A stretch of 31,764 nt of DNA from Saprospiraceae bacterium (GCA_023300835.1 JALZVB010000001.1:1-31764); one strand, 5' to 3'; shown: positions 1 through 7,647, counted from the first letter of the stretch. Notes: generated by a model not told the origin, from the letters alone. Program-made: numbers and translations.

Positions 1-405
1 GACACCATAATTGGTTCGGGCTAGGGATTTCTCTTGCTCGTTCCACCATACACTGAAGTTTCTATCAGCCAATTCAAATATAGGTACAGGAAAGAGATAC
101 CAGTTTTCCTCAACGGTTATTGTGATATCTGTTGTTCCTTCAGCGGTTCTATAATCACTCAAGTTAAGAATAACATCATTGAAGAGGCCTGTGCTGAGAA
201 TCTGTAGACGGGTATCAGAAAAGAGCTGTTCTATTTCTAGTAACGACAGCGTATCACCAGGCTGAAATAAGAGTTCTCTTTGTATGACTTTTGGCTTGGT
301 TTTTTTGTTGCCTTCATATTGGATTTGTTGCAGCACAACGCTGTCTTGCGATAGGAGCGATGTGGAGAAAGTAAGAAGAAGTAATAACCAGAGTACTCTA
401 TACAT
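1..405 (-). CDS. POTRA-domain outer-membrane protein, Omp85/BamA-TamA type (partial)
   Basis: The reading frame is open from an ATG at 405 to the left window edge, giving 135 codons of the N-terminus only. The first ~19 residues form a signal peptide (MYRVLWLLLLLTFSTSLLSQ). A single POTRA-like module follows, with an IQYEGNKKTKPKVIQREL strand-turn-helix segment, then GDTLSLLEIE, STGLFNDVILNL and ITVEENWYLFPVPIFELADR. The segment ending LARTNYGV resembles the linker entering the barrel. POTRA/Omp85 proteins sit in the outer membrane and insert or export beta-barrel substrates. Seeing only one POTRA before barrel-like sequence suggests a short Omp85 relative rather than the five-POTRA BamA itself. 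The ATG overlaps the stop of the upstream CBS gene by 8 bases (ATGTATAG), so translation is probably coupled. It has no entry in a standard complete-ORF list because it is truncated by the edge. Confidence 0.8.
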   Translation of the reverse strand, partial: MYRVLWLLLLLTFSTSLLSQDSVVLQQIQYEGNKKTKPKVIQRELLFQPGDTLSLLEIEQLFSDTRLQILSTGLFNDVILNLSDYRTAEGTTDITITVEENWYLFPVPIFELADRNFSVWWNEQEKSLARTNYGV

Positions 406-1060
406 TAAGATAAGTCATTAGCATATCATAACGTTCTTGTAGGTCGTCTTTATATTCTTGTTCTTGGAAGGTAGCGTGAATTATATAACTGTATCGTTCC
501 AACGCCTTAATAATTCTACCTAGTTCTAGGTGATCTATTTTTAGCGTAAGCAACAGATTAGTTGAGTTGGGTTGGGTTGTTATAAAACTTGTCATTATCA
601 AGGCGCCTTCTTGTTCTATAACGCGGGTAACTTCTGATAGAGAGTACTCTGCCTTGGTTGTTTCTATAACTATTATACTGCCTTGCTCTGCAATAGCATA
701 TGTTTCTGCATAGTATCGGATAATATCGTTCTGGTTTATGAGTCCTATGTAGACGCCTTCGGCATCTACGACAGGCATAATTTGGCTTTTGAAGCTGGCT
801 ATCTTAGTCAATACCTCAAAGAAGTGTTCGTTTTCTACAGCAAACACATTGTCCTCATCTATGACCTTGTTTACCAAGATTTCACTATCCTTAGCTGTTA
901 TTATATCATACTCATGAACAATGCCTACAAGTTTTTCACCATCTGTTACGGGCATAGATGATAATTGACACTGTGTCATCTTGACGAGTGCCTCAGCACA
1001 GCTGTCGTTTATTGACAGTGGCTTTACTTGTGATTCCGATATGAGTTGTCGTGCTATCAT
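398..1060 (-). CDS. CBS-domain pair protein
   Basis: This encodes a 220-residue soluble protein. CBS motif 1 covers residues ~1-58 (ALVKMTQCQLSSMPVTD, then LVGIVHEYDII) and CBS motif 2 covers ~64-118 (VLTKIASFKSQIMPVVDA, then YIGLINQNDII). The remaining ~100 residues look like an ACT-type alpha/beta fold (SIIVIETTKAEYSLSEVTRV). CBS pairs usually bind adenosyl ligands (AMP, ATP, SAM) as a sensor; no catalytic domain is attached. Bacteroidota commonly have a CBS-pair gene next to envelope and NAD-kinase genes, but here it is followed directly, with overlap, by the POTRA gene. It lies 33 bases downstream of the TM2 gene and probably shares its transcript. The ligand cannot be read from the sequence. 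Confidence 0.85.
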   Translation of the reverse strand: MIARQLISESQVKPLSINDSCAEALVKMTQCQLSSMPVTDGEKLVGIVHEYDIITAKDSEILVNKVIDEDNVFAVENEHFFEVLTKIASFKSQIMPVVDAEGVYIGLINQNDIIRYYAETYAIAEQGSIIVIETTKAEYSLSEVTRVIEQEGALIMTSFITTQPNSTNLLLTLKIDHLELGRIIKALERYSYIIHATFQEQEYKDDLQERYDMLMTYLNV

Positions 1061-1093
1061 CTATTATTTAAGACGCCAATAACTTGATATAAG

Positions 1094-1879
1094 TTAGCGC
1101 CTCATTAGTTTTTCTTTTTCGTAAATGTATTCATTGTCGGATAAAAGTCCTTTGGTCCTCAATTCTTGCAACTTATTGAGCTGTGCCAGTAGTTTATCTT
1201 CTTTATCAATCTCTTTGTTTGGGTTATTGGGTAAAGACACTTTGTCTAACCTATAGCCGTTTTCTACAAATGCTTCATACTCGTGCTGTATCCTGAGAAA
1301 GGCAAGATCATCGGTTGTCTGTAGTGTCTCAACTTTATCATAACCTAACCCAAATGCTTGGTCCAAATGAAATAAGCTCTTAGATTTATTTTCTAATAAA
1401 GAATAGACTGATGCCACCTCAAAGTGCAGTTGCGGATCATTGGGACTTATTCCTATGGCCTTATTGTACTCTTCTATTGCCGCTTCCAAGTCATAATCCT
1501 CATATTTTTTTTTGGCACTTGTTTTAAAAGGGTTTTTGATGTTTTTATTTGTTGGTGTATTGTACCTGTTGCGATTATGGTCCCTATCTCTTGTGTTTCT
1601 GTTATTGCTTACAGTGCCTCTTGAAGTGGATTGCCTTCTGTTTTTATTGAGGTACTTGCTGTTGTATTTGTGATCGAAGTCTGAATCAGACATCGTAAAT
1701 AACTTTATAGCATCGAATACTGCCAACATAATGGCGATAGGTAGGCCAAATATGTTGAACCCAATGATATTAAGTACAATGTAGAAAAAGCCTGCCTGAC
1801 CTTCTCCTAAGTAAAACTTATGCACACCGAAACTACCCATAACGAGTGCCATCAATGCTGCCAGCTTTTTTGATTTCAT
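1094..1879 (-). CDS. TM2-domain / TPR / SHOCT-like protein
   Basis: This encodes 261 residues with three parts. Residues ~1-65 are a TM2 domain: two hydrophobic helices around GSFGVHKFYLGEGQAGFFYI, then a short loop and a second helix ending DAIKLFTMSDSDFD. A long Asn/Arg-rich hydrophilic linker (~70-115) follows. Residues ~120-200 hold TPR-like helices (YDLEAAIEEYNKAIGISPND). The C-terminal ~35 residues (LNKLQELRTKGLLSDNEYIYEKEKLMRR) match the SHOCT short-C-terminal oligomerisation motif. TM2 proteins are membrane-anchored and of generally unknown role; TPR and SHOCT suggest it tethers or assembles other proteins. It sits between the SpoIIE-type phosphatase and the CBS gene, all on the minus strand. 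No enzymatic motif is visible. Confidence 0.8.
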   Translation of the reverse strand: MKSKKLAALMALVMGSFGVHKFYLGEGQAGFFYIVLNIIGFNIFGLPIAIMLAVFDAIKLFTMSDSDFDHKYNSKYLNKNRRQSTSRGTVSNNRNTRDRDHNRNRYNTPTNKNIKNPFKTSAKKKYEDYDLEAAIEEYNKAIGISPNDPQLHFEVASVYSLLENKSKSLFHLDQAFGLGYDKVETLQTTDDLAFLRIQHEYEAFVENGYRLDKVSLPNNPNKEIDKEDKLLAQLNKLQELRTKGLLSDNEYIYEKEKLMRR

Positions 1880-1957
1880 ATTCTATTGATTCTTATTAGG
1901 TTCCTGCATCAATATAACTAATTCCGTTTTTCTTAAAATCGTTTCCATTTAGGCTTA

Positions 1958-3181
1958 TCAATATATTTTAGTTGTTAGTAATGCTATATCATCAACATAA
2001 GCTTCTTCTTCTTTAAAGTTGTCTAACACATTGATCAGTTTATCATTGAACTTCTCCGCTGATAGTTGATGGTTATCTATTACGAATTCCTTAATCTTAT
2101 CTTCATCATAATAGATTCCCTCTGAGTTCTTAGTGTCTGCAAGACCATCTGTAAAACAGAACAATGTAGCATCCGCTTTCAATTTAATTTTCTCTTCATT
2201 GAGAAAAGGCAATTTGTCAAATGCGCCTATTACGGTACTCCCTTCCTTTAGTTCTCTTATCTCGCCACCATTGACAAGGTAAGGGGGGAAATGGCCAGCA
2301 TTTATATAAGTTAACGTCCTTGACTTTGTATCTATTTCTGCGATAAAAAAGGTTATAAATTTTTCACTTTTGGTTATACGATATACGGCCTGGTTGAGTG
2401 CCATTACAAATGTTTCCAAGTCTCTATACTGGAATATCAAGCTCTGTAACATGGCTTGAAAGTTAGACATCAATAGTGCTGCAGCGATACCTTTACCAGA
2501 AATGTCAGCTATTACTACGGCAAACCTTTCTTCGCTGAATTTCAGATAGTCAATATAGTCTCCACCGATATTATAATGGGGTCTATAGTAAGTACTTATT
2601 TCATATTTGTCACTCTGTGGAATATGTTCAGGGATGAGCAATTGCTGGAACTCTTTAGCCAGTTCCATTTCTTTATTGAATCTTACTTGCTTGATCTGTT
2701 GTTTGAATAATCGCTTATTCTCGATTGCAACAGCAATAATATTAGTTATGGTTGTGATGAACTGTATCTTGTTGTAGATATCTTCTTTATCCCTTATCCC
2801 GCCTATGAGTGCATAGGCAATAGGGTAAGATTTGTGAAAAACTGGAATTATTATATCAAAGAGTTGAAGGAAGGAATGGTCGTCGTCTTTGACCGTATGC
2901 AGTCTCTTGTACTGCATGCATTCTTTAATTAGTTCACTTTCATAATCTTCTTCTACATTTATCTTGGAGGCGCTGATCCATTCTTCGTCATCTTTGACAA
3001 AGAGTATCATTTTTTTGATCCCCATCTCCCAACTCAGAAACGACTGATACATATTGAACAGCCCCGGTGATGCGACGTTGTCATTAATCGCCTGCGTAAT
3101 TGTGAGTAGACTCTTGATCTGTAACTCCTTGAGACTGAGTTCCTTTTCTAACTTTTCTAGTAAATCTATGTCTCTATCCAC
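1958..3181 (-). CDS. SpoIIE/RsbU-family PP2C-type serine phosphatase with N-terminal GAF-like sensor
   Basis: This encodes 407 residues. Residues ~25-160 are GAF-like (SLLTITQAINDN, a motif common in Bacteroidota members), followed by a coiled linker (~155-185). Residues ~190-407 are the PPM phosphatase core. Metal-binding motifs are seen at 206-209 (GGDY, Asp208), 226-231 (DISGKG), 345-346 (TDG) and near 398 (YVDDIALL). These enzymes dephosphorylate anti-anti-sigma (STAS) proteins in partner-switching pathways, but no STAS or anti-sigma gene is in the window, so the target is unknown. The start is GTG at 3181, chosen because the conserved helix before the GAF domain begins at residue ~10 and the next ATG (residue 44) would remove it. 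It lies 6 bases after the MazG-type gene. Confidence 0.9.
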   Translation of the reverse strand: MDRDIDLLEKLEKELSLKELQIKSLLTITQAINDNVASPGLFNMYQSFLSWEMGIKKMILFVKDDEEWISASKINVEEDYESELIKECMQYKRLHTVKDDDHSFLQLFDIIIPVFHKSYPIAYALIGGIRDKEDIYNKIQFITTITNIIAVAIENKRLFKQQIKQVRFNKEMELAKEFQQLLIPEHIPQSDKYEISTYYRPHYNIGGDYIDYLKFSEERFAVVIADISGKGIAAALLMSNFQAMLQSLIFQYRDLETFVMALNQAVYRITKSEKFITFFIAEIDTKSRTLTYINAGHFPPYLVNGGEIRELKEGSTVIGAFDKLPFLNEEKIKLKADATLFCFTDGLADTKNSEGIYYDEDKIKEFVIDNHQLSAEKFNDKLINVLDNFKEEEAYVDDIALLTTKIY

Positions 3182-3187
3182 TGAGGG

Positions 3188-3523
3188 CTATAGTTTTTTA
3201 TTGTTTAAGTGACGTGTGGCATCACGTTTAGTTTTCTTTTCAAAATTTCTTGCCATCGCTTCTTCTAGATTAACATTCATCTGATTAGCCAGACAGGTTA
3301 CCACAAATATAATATCTGATAACTCATCCTCGATTTTCTGAGGCGCCGTATCTATATCTTCCTGTTTCTTAAACGATTGTTCTCCGTATACACGGGCCAT
3401 TAATCTCGCCAGCTCTCCTACTTCTTCTGACAATACAGTCATATTGGTTAATTCCGAGAAATACCTTACGCCATAGGTTTTAATCCAATCGTCAGTCTGT
3501 GCTTGCAGTTCTTTTATCGTCAT
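3188..3523 (-). CDS. MazG-type nucleotide pyrophosphohydrolase
   Basis: This encodes 111 residues, one MazG-like all-alpha domain. The metal-binding signature is present: EEVGELAR at 33-40 (Glu34, Glu37) and EDELSDIIF at 65-73 (Glu67, Asp70), followed by the helix VVTCLANQMNVNLEEA. The family hydrolyses (d)NTPs to the monophosphate and pyrophosphate, usually removing non-canonical nucleotides. The length is that of a single-domain MazG, not the 260-residue tandem form. It sits 3 bases after dtd and 6 before the phosphatase gene, so the three are almost certainly co-transcribed. Dtd and MazG are both quality-control enzymes, which fits a housekeeping role. The substrate is not defined by sequence. 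Confidence 0.9.
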   Translation of the reverse strand: MTIKELQAQTDDWIKTYGVRYFSELTNMTVLSEEVGELARLMARVYGEQSFKKQEDIDTAPQKIEDELSDIIFVVTCLANQMNVNLEEAMARNFEKKTKRDATRHLNNKKL

Positions 3524-3526
3524 AGG

Positions 3527-3982
3527 CTACGCTTTGTTATGGGTATCTATTGTTATAGTAACGGGACCATCATTGGTATAGCTAACTTTCATATCTCCAC
3601 CGAAAACCCCTGAGCCTATAGGAAATGCGTAATTATCTTTAAGGTGTACCAAAAACTTATCATAAACCTCTTTTGCAAAATCTGGTTTTGCAGATCCCAG
3701 GTAAGAAGGTCTATTGCCTTTCTTGGTACTTGCAAACAACGTAAATTGACTTATAACCAGCAATCCTCCACCAATATCTGCAAGTGATAAATTCATCTTA
3801 CCATCTACATCATCAAAAATACGGAGCTGTGTAATCTTTCTAGACAACCACTCTATGTCCTTTTCTGTGTCTATACCTTCAATACCAAGATAGACGACAA
3901 GCCCTTTTTCAATTTTTCCCGTTATCTCTCCGTCCACAGTTACAGTGGCAGGTAAAAGCGACCTTTGAATTACTGCTCTCAA
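3527..3982 (-). CDS. dtd: D-aminoacyl-tRNA deacylase
   Basis: This encodes 151 residues, full length for the DTD family. It cleaves D-amino acids (and Gly mischarged on tRNA-Ala) from tRNA in the cytoplasm. The two family motifs are intact: SQFTLFA at 78-84 and NDGPVT at 137-142, containing the Gly139-cisPro140 pair that rejects L-amino acids. The start is a TTG at 3982. This is well supported, because the canonical N-terminus M-R-A-V-I-Q-R begins exactly there and no in-frame ATG lies upstream before ATA and GAT codons. A strong Bacteroidota-type promoter lies 35 bases upstream. It is the first gene of the leftward dtd-mazG-phosphatase run. Confidence 0.96.
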   Translation of the reverse strand: MRAVIQRSLLPATVTVDGEITGKIEKGLVVYLGIEGIDTEKDIEWLSRKITQLRIFDDVDGKMNLSLADIGGGLLVISQFTLFASTKKGNRPSYLGSAKPDFAKEVYDKFLVHLKDNYAFPIGSGVFGGDMKVSYTNDGPVTITIDTHNKA

Positions 3983-4016
3983 TATATCTGACAGTTATAA
4001 TATTTCTAAAAGAGGA

Positions 4017-4050
4017 CAAACTTAGAGCTTGCACATATATAAAAATACAA
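4017..4050 (-). promoter_or_regulatory. Predicted Bacteroidota promoter for dtd
   Basis: Read on the minus strand, TTG (4050-4048) is followed after 23 bases by TAAGTTTG (4024-4017). This is an exact match to the -7 consensus TAnnTTTG of the primary Bacteroidota sigma factor, with spacing inside the known 17-23 range. It ends 34 bases before the dtd start codon. Confidence 0.5.
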
Positions 4051-4159
4051 TATATGGCTTTTAGTTTAGTTGAGCGGATGGAGGCAACTATTGTTAGTTA
4101 ACTCATAAAAAGAATAAAAGGAGGAAAGTGACACCGGCTGGTTAGTTAAAATGGGCTTA

Positions 4160-4837
4160 TCACCCCATTCGTAACCACCCTTTGACATCTGGATTGTCTA
4201 TATACCAACCTTGTGGCGTTTTGAGGAGCTCATATTTTGCGCGACTGGGATTTCCTACGCCAGGATTCTGTTGTATAAAAGTAATGGCCGTATTACTGAC
4301 CTTAGTAATTATAAAAAGGTGACCAAACGGATTGACTCTAGATCCACCTATAATAACCATGTCTTCTGGTTGCGGCTTGGTAGGACTTCCATTCTTAAAT
4401 TGGTACATACCTCTGGCTCTATTGAGTTGACCATCATTGAGTTGAGGGTTAAAAAAATCTTTGGCGTGACCATAGCTATCGGGCATTTTATGGCCGTGTC
4501 TCTCGTAGAAGAACCGTTTTCCAAATTCGACACATTGATACTTGAGACCTAGGTTATAACCATCTTTAGTAACATTACGACCTGCTACATTACTGACTGG
4601 TCCATTGTCATAAACAGATACGCCTTGGTAATTGTCAACTTCAAAACCTATAGTCTTAGAACTTGTTTTTCTAGAGTAATTTTTCTTTCTAATATTGACA
4701 GTCTTAGATTCAGCCTTTGCTGGCCAAAGATCTTTCAGCTTTGACATACTTGGCAATTGTGGTCCAGCAATGTACCATACCGCCCCGCCAAAAAGAAGAG
4801 CTGTTGCAATGAATGCTTTAATACTGGATCCTGACAT
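4160..4837 (-). CDS. Membrane-anchored CHAP-domain amidase/peptidase
   Basis: This encodes 225 residues. Residues ~7-26 are a single N-terminal membrane segment or uncleaved signal anchor (FIATALLFGGAVWYIAG). A basic linker follows, then a CHAP domain at ~85-225. The catalytic Cys102 lies in YQCVEFGKRFF, His173 in GHLFII, and a polar residue (Asn191 in QQNPG) completes the likely triad. CHAP enzymes cut peptidoglycan peptide bridges or act as glutathionylspermidine amidases, and the CVEF context resembles the latter subgroup. The membrane anchor argues for an extracytoplasmic substrate, so peptidoglycan is more likely; this is inference. It is a lone minus-strand gene with 177 bases to dtd. 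An exact -7 promoter motif lies upstream. Confidence 0.85.
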   Translation of the reverse strand: MSGSSIKAFIATALLFGGAVWYIAGPQLPSMSKLKDLWPAKAESKTVNIRKKNYSRKTSSKTIGFEVDNYQGVSVYDNGPVSNVAGRNVTKDGYNLGLKYQCVEFGKRFFYERHGHKMPDSYGHAKDFFNPQLNDGQLNRARGMYQFKNGSPTKPQPEDMVIIGGSRVNPFGHLFIITKVSNTAITFIQQNPGVGNPSRAKYELLKTPQGWYIDNPDVKGWLRMG

Positions 4838-4861
4838 TAGATTCTTTTTCTAAAAAAGGGA

Positions 4862-4869
4862 CAAAAATA
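4862..4869 (-). promoter_or_regulatory. Possible -7 promoter element of the CHAP gene
   Basis: The minus strand reads TATTTTTG, an exact TAnnTTTG match, 24 bases upstream of the CHAP start codon at 4837. No TTG is found at the expected distance, so only half of the promoter is supported. Confidence 0.3.
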
Positions 4870-4894
4870 AGTCGTTTTTACATTAGAATAAAGG

Positions 4895-4968
4895 CATATG
4901 TGTTGAGAATCTTATTTCAATAGTTTTTTTATTTGTAAAGAATAATAACCAAGAGTACTCAACATATG
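4895..4968. repeat. Inverted repeat between divergent CHAP and acyl-CoA dehydrogenase genes
   Basis: CATATGTGTTGAG at 4895-4907 is the inverse complement, with a two-base insertion, of CTCAACATATG at 4958-4968. The arms are 50 bases apart in the divergent intergenic region. This could be an operator pair for a dimeric regulator, but chance similarity in AT-rich DNA is possible. Confidence 0.3.
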
Positions 4969-4979
4969 ACGATTAAGAC

Positions 4980-5010
4980 TTGTTGGTTATCAATGGTTGT
5001 TATACATTTA
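4980..5010 (+). promoter_or_regulatory. Predicted promoter of the acyl-CoA dehydrogenase gene
   Basis: TTG (4980-4982) is followed after 20 bases by TACATTTA (5003-5010), one mismatch from the Bacteroidota -7 consensus TAnnTTTG. It lies 43 bases upstream of the ATG. Confidence 0.35.
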
Positions 5011-5053
5011 TAAGTGCTTTCAAGAATATTTAAAAGCTTAAAACTATATTGCT

Positions 5054-6253
5054 ATGGACCAGATAACACCTTCCTCCAAGACTGACAAGTACGAATACCA
5101 TGACTATTATAACATGGACGCATTACTAGAAGAAGATCACCTTCTCGCTAGAGATGCGGTAAGAGCTTGGGTCAAAAAGGAGGTTTCTCCGATCATAGAA
5201 CAGTATTCTGAGAAAGGACAGTGTCCTACTCACTTGTTCAAAGGACTTGCAGATATAGGTGCCTTTGGTCCAAGTCTCCCTGCGGAGTATGGCGGCGGCG
5301 GTATGGATGAGATATCTTATGGTATCATCATGCAAGAATTAGAAAGAGGAGACTCTGGAATAAGAAGTATGGCTTCTGTTCAAGGATCGTTAGTGATGTA
5401 CCCGATATATAGATTCGGTTCAGAAGAGCAAAAAAGAAAATATCTTCCCAAACTAGGAAGTGGAGAATACATAGGATGCTTTGGACTTACAGAACCTGAT
5501 CATGGGTCTAATCCAAGTGGCATGATGACACATTTCAAAGATGATGGAGACCATATTATACTTAATGGTGCAAAAATGTGGATTACAAATTCTCCACTAG
5601 CTGATATAGCTGTAGTATGGGCCAAAAATCCAGAGGGAAAAATCCAAGGCGTTATAGTAGAAAAAGGAATGGCTGGATTTACGGCACCAGAGATCCATGG
5701 CAAATGGTCACTGAGAGCAAGTATCACTGGCGAACTCGTGTTTGAAGATGTCAGAATACCTAAATCAAACATACTACCTGGCGTAATGGGCCTTAAAGGA
5801 CCACTTTCTTGCTTATCCAAAGCCAGATATGGTATCGCGTGGGGAGCAATAGGAGCTGCTCAAGATTGTTATGATTCTGCATTACGTTATAGTAAGGAAA
5901 GGGAACAATTCGGTAAACCTATCGCTGGTTTTCAGCTTACGCAAAAGAAATTGGCAGAAATGATCACAGAAATCACCAAAGCCCAATTATTAGCATGGAG
6001 ATTAGGCACGTTAGCTAACAAAGGCGAAGCTTCTTCTGCTCAGATATCTATGGCCAAAAGAAACAATGTTCATATGGCACTAGAAATAGCTAGAGAAGCC
6101 AGACAGATTCATGGTGGCATGGGAATTACAAGTGAGTACCCATGTATGAGACATATGATGAACCTAGAGACGGTATTGACTTACGAAGGCACACATGACA
6201 TACACTTGTTGATAACAGGTATGGATGTGACGGGTATCAATGCATTTAAATAG
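5054..6253 (+). CDS. gcdH: Acyl-CoA dehydrogenase, glutaryl-CoA dehydrogenase type
   Basis: This encodes 399 residues, the usual acyl-CoA dehydrogenase length. The N-terminal helical domain is ~20-135, the beta domain ~135-245 (FGLTEPDHGSNPSGM, WITNSPLADIAVVWA, KWSLRASITGELVFEDV) and the C-terminal helical domain ~250-399 (ARYGIAWGAIGAAQDCY, KRNNVHMALEIARE). The catalytic base is Glu378 in TYEGTHDIH near the C-terminus, the position used by glutaryl-CoA and isovaleryl-type enzymes. Resemblance is closest to glutaryl-CoA dehydrogenase (RYGIAWG, LKRNN-type segment, TYEGTHDIH-LI-G), which oxidatively decarboxylates glutaryl-CoA to crotonyl-CoA in lysine/tryptophan breakdown using FAD and ETF. 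No ETF or lysine-degradation gene is adjacent, so the substrate rests on family resemblance. It is a single-gene unit followed by a strong hairpin. Confidence 0.9.
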   Translation: MDQITPSSKTDKYEYHDYYNMDALLEEDHLLARDAVRAWVKKEVSPIIEQYSEKGQCPTHLFKGLADIGAFGPSLPAEYGGGGMDEISYGIIMQELERGDSGIRSMASVQGSLVMYPIYRFGSEEQKRKYLPKLGSGEYIGCFGLTEPDHGSNPSGMMTHFKDDGDHIILNGAKMWITNSPLADIAVVWAKNPEGKIQGVIVEKGMAGFTAPEIHGKWSLRASITGELVFEDVRIPKSNILPGVMGLKGPLSCLSKARYGIAWGAIGAAQDCYDSALRYSKEREQFGKPIAGFQLTQKKLAEMITEITKAQLLAWRLGTLANKGEASSAQISMAKRNNVHMALEIAREARQIHGGMGITSEYPCMRHMMNLETVLTYEGTHDIHLLITGMDVTGINAFK

Positions 6254-6262
6254 GTCTTCACA

Positions 6263-6313
6263 AAAAATGACAAACATCAGGAAGGTCTTTGCCTCTTGAT
6301 GTTTGTCATTTTT
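6263..6313. terminator. Bidirectional terminator hairpin
   Basis: A perfect 17-base-pair stem (AAAAATGACAAACATCA at 6263-6279 and its complement at 6297-6313) encloses a 17-base loop. The stem begins with A-run and ends with T-run, so it works on both strands. It separates the dehydrogenase gene (plus) from the convergent small lipoprotein gene (minus). Confidence 0.85.
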
Positions 6314-6370
6314 AATGCCTTTCTCTTTAGGGATATTAATCGATAACCCAAAAAGACCTGAAACAAGAGA

Positions 6371-6595
6371 CTAACTACTTTTTTTAGCCTCTTTTCTCTT
6401 AGCGACTCTTTTCCTTTGTTTTTTGGACAACAGGTTAGATTTTCCGCGTTTAGCTGATTTACGATCAGATATGTCTACCGCCTCATAATTATTGGTATTA
6501 GCACAACCTTCGCCTGTTTTGCAGCTGGTCATTGTCGTTCCCATCCCGATCAATATAAAAGCGAAGAGGAATGTATATTTCTTGTAATTCTTCAT
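6371..6595 (-). CDS. Small lipoprotein with highly basic tail
   Basis: This encodes 74 residues. A lipoprotein signal peptide (residues ~1-24, FLFAFILIGMGTTMTS) ends in the lipobox before Cys25 (T-S-C-K). The mature part is short: a Cys-containing segment (GEGCANTNNYEAVD), then about 30 residues that are mostly Lys and Arg (KSAKRGKSNLLSKKQRKRVAK). Small lipoproteins with an RGKS-L-KK-R tail recur in Bacteroidota but have no assigned function that I know. The tail could bind lipid A phosphates, peptidoglycan or nucleic acid; this is inference. It is monocistronic, convergent with the dehydrogenase gene and divergent from the HU gene. Confidence 0.7.
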   Translation of the reverse strand: MKNYKKYTFLFAFILIGMGTTMTSCKTGEGCANTNNYEAVDISDRKSAKRGKSNLLSKKQRKRVAKRKEAKKSS

Positions 6596-6764
6596 AATTG
6601 TAATTTTTGTCAGTATAAAAACTGATTTAGAAAGTTAAAAATTGCCAAAACCCAAGTAAAACAAGGCATTTAAGAGATATTTTATATTAGATGCTTTGTT
6701 TATATGTATCTAAAATCTAATTTTGAGGCATATTAGTAATTACATTAAAATTAAAAATAAACAG

Positions 6765-7037
6765 ATGAACAAAGGTGATTTAATAGAAGCAGTAGCAGAA
6801 GGAGCAGGAATAACTAAAGGTCAAGCAACTGATGCAGTATCAACAGTTTTCAGTTCTATAGAAAATTGTCTTAAAGCTGGTGACAAAGCAGCTTTCGTTG
6901 GTTTTGGTACTTTTTCAGCTAACTTAAGAGCTGCAAGAGACGGAAGAAACCCAAGAACTGGAGAAACTATAAAAATAGCTGCTAAGACTCAAGCTAAATT
7001 CAAAGCAGGAAAAGGACTTACTGAGGCATTAAACTAG
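6765..7037 (+). CDS. hup: HU-family DNA-binding protein
   Basis: This encodes 90 residues starting at the ATG at 6765 (MNKGDLIEAVAEGAGITKG). An upstream in-frame TTG at 6723 would add 14 residues not found in HU and is rejected. The dimerisation helices (~1-40) are followed by the beta-sheet core (AAFVGFGTFSANLRAARDGR) and the DNA-binding arm with the Pro-containing tip (RNPRTGETIKI, ~60-72), then the C-terminal helix. It bends and compacts DNA as a homodimer. It is of the alpha/beta HU length, unlike the longer HU-type protein at 26556-26879, so the genome carries at least two paralogues. It is followed by a terminator and is probably monocistronic. Confidence 0.95.
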   Translation: MNKGDLIEAVAEGAGITKGQATDAVSTVFSSIENCLKAGDKAAFVGFGTFSANLRAARDGRNPRTGETIKIAAKTQAKFKAGKGLTEALN

Positions 7038-7060
7038 GCCTAAGTCATAAAAACTTACCG

Positions 7061-7098
7061 AAAGGGGTATCTATTAATTTAGGTATCCTTTTTGTTTT
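7061..7098 (+). terminator. Rho-independent terminator after HU
   Basis: AGGGGTATCT (7063-7072) pairs with AGGTATCCTT (7081-7090), including three G-T pairs, around an 8-base AT loop. A T-rich tract (TTTGTTTT) follows. It lies 24 bases after the HU stop. Confidence 0.7.
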
Positions 7099-7209
7099 CT
7101 ATAACCCTAGCTTTTGATAAGTTTAATACTTGCACTTTTAGCTACGTTGAGAATTCTATTATCTTAGAATTTTCGTTTGTATAAATTCCAAATATTTCAA
7201 TTTCAAGAG

Positions 7210-7647
7210 ATGAAATTAATACTCACTTTCTTCTGTTTATTGTCAATTATCAATCTAGGCGCTGTTAATACACCTACATCTGTTGTTGATGCGTTTGACC
7301 AGAGTTCGTCCACTATTAATGTGGCACTTTCTGACCTTAATGAGTTGAATGACATCGTTATAACTAACAATTTTGACTTTGAAACCTTGAGTAACGTTCA
7401 TCCAGACCTTGTTATAGATAATAAATTGAACGCTAGCCCAAGTGAATTATTTGAATCTCACCCTGACAGCCCATTGGGAATAAGTGGATTCTGGTGGGGA
7501 CTCTGTTGTAATATAGTTGGTATGTTCATAGTATACATCTCTATGGACGGAGGAAATGGCAGAAAAGAACAAGTTAAAAGTGCTCTTTACGGTTGCCTCA
7601 CATTTGTAGGTATCTATGCATTAGTTCTTCTAATAACCCGAAGTTGA
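7210..7647 (+). CDS. Small exported or membrane protein of unknown function
   Basis: This encodes 145 residues from the ATG at 7210; an in-frame TTG at 7177 would add 11 residues ahead of a good signal peptide (MKLILTFFCLLSIINLGA) and is less likely. Residues ~20-90 are polar and Asp/Asn-rich with no recognised domain. Residues ~95-145 contain two hydrophobic helices (FWWGLCCNIVGMFIVYISM and ALYGCLTFVGIYALVLLI) separated by a charged loop (DGGNGRKEQVKS). Two-helix modules with a W-G-x-C/N-x-x-G pattern end many small Bacteroidota membrane proteins of unknown role. It precedes the LolA-like/YidD-like operon by about 130 bases and may or may not belong to it. Confidence 0.65.
   Translation: MKLILTFFCLLSIINLGAVNTPTSVVDAFDQSSSTINVALSDLNELNDIVITNNFDFETLSNVHPDLVIDNKLNASPSELFESHPDSPLGISGFWWGLCCNIVGMFIVYISMDGGNGRKEQVKSALYGCLTFVGIYALVLLITRS

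Noticed and set aside
683..961. Plus-strand open frame of 92 codons inside the CBS gene
   Set aside because: It has no domain signature and lies wholly within a well-supported CBS-pair gene on the other strand; it is a shadow frame.
6723..6764. Earlier TTG start of the HU gene
   Set aside because: It adds 14 residues not seen in HU; the ATG at 6765 gives the normal 90-residue protein.
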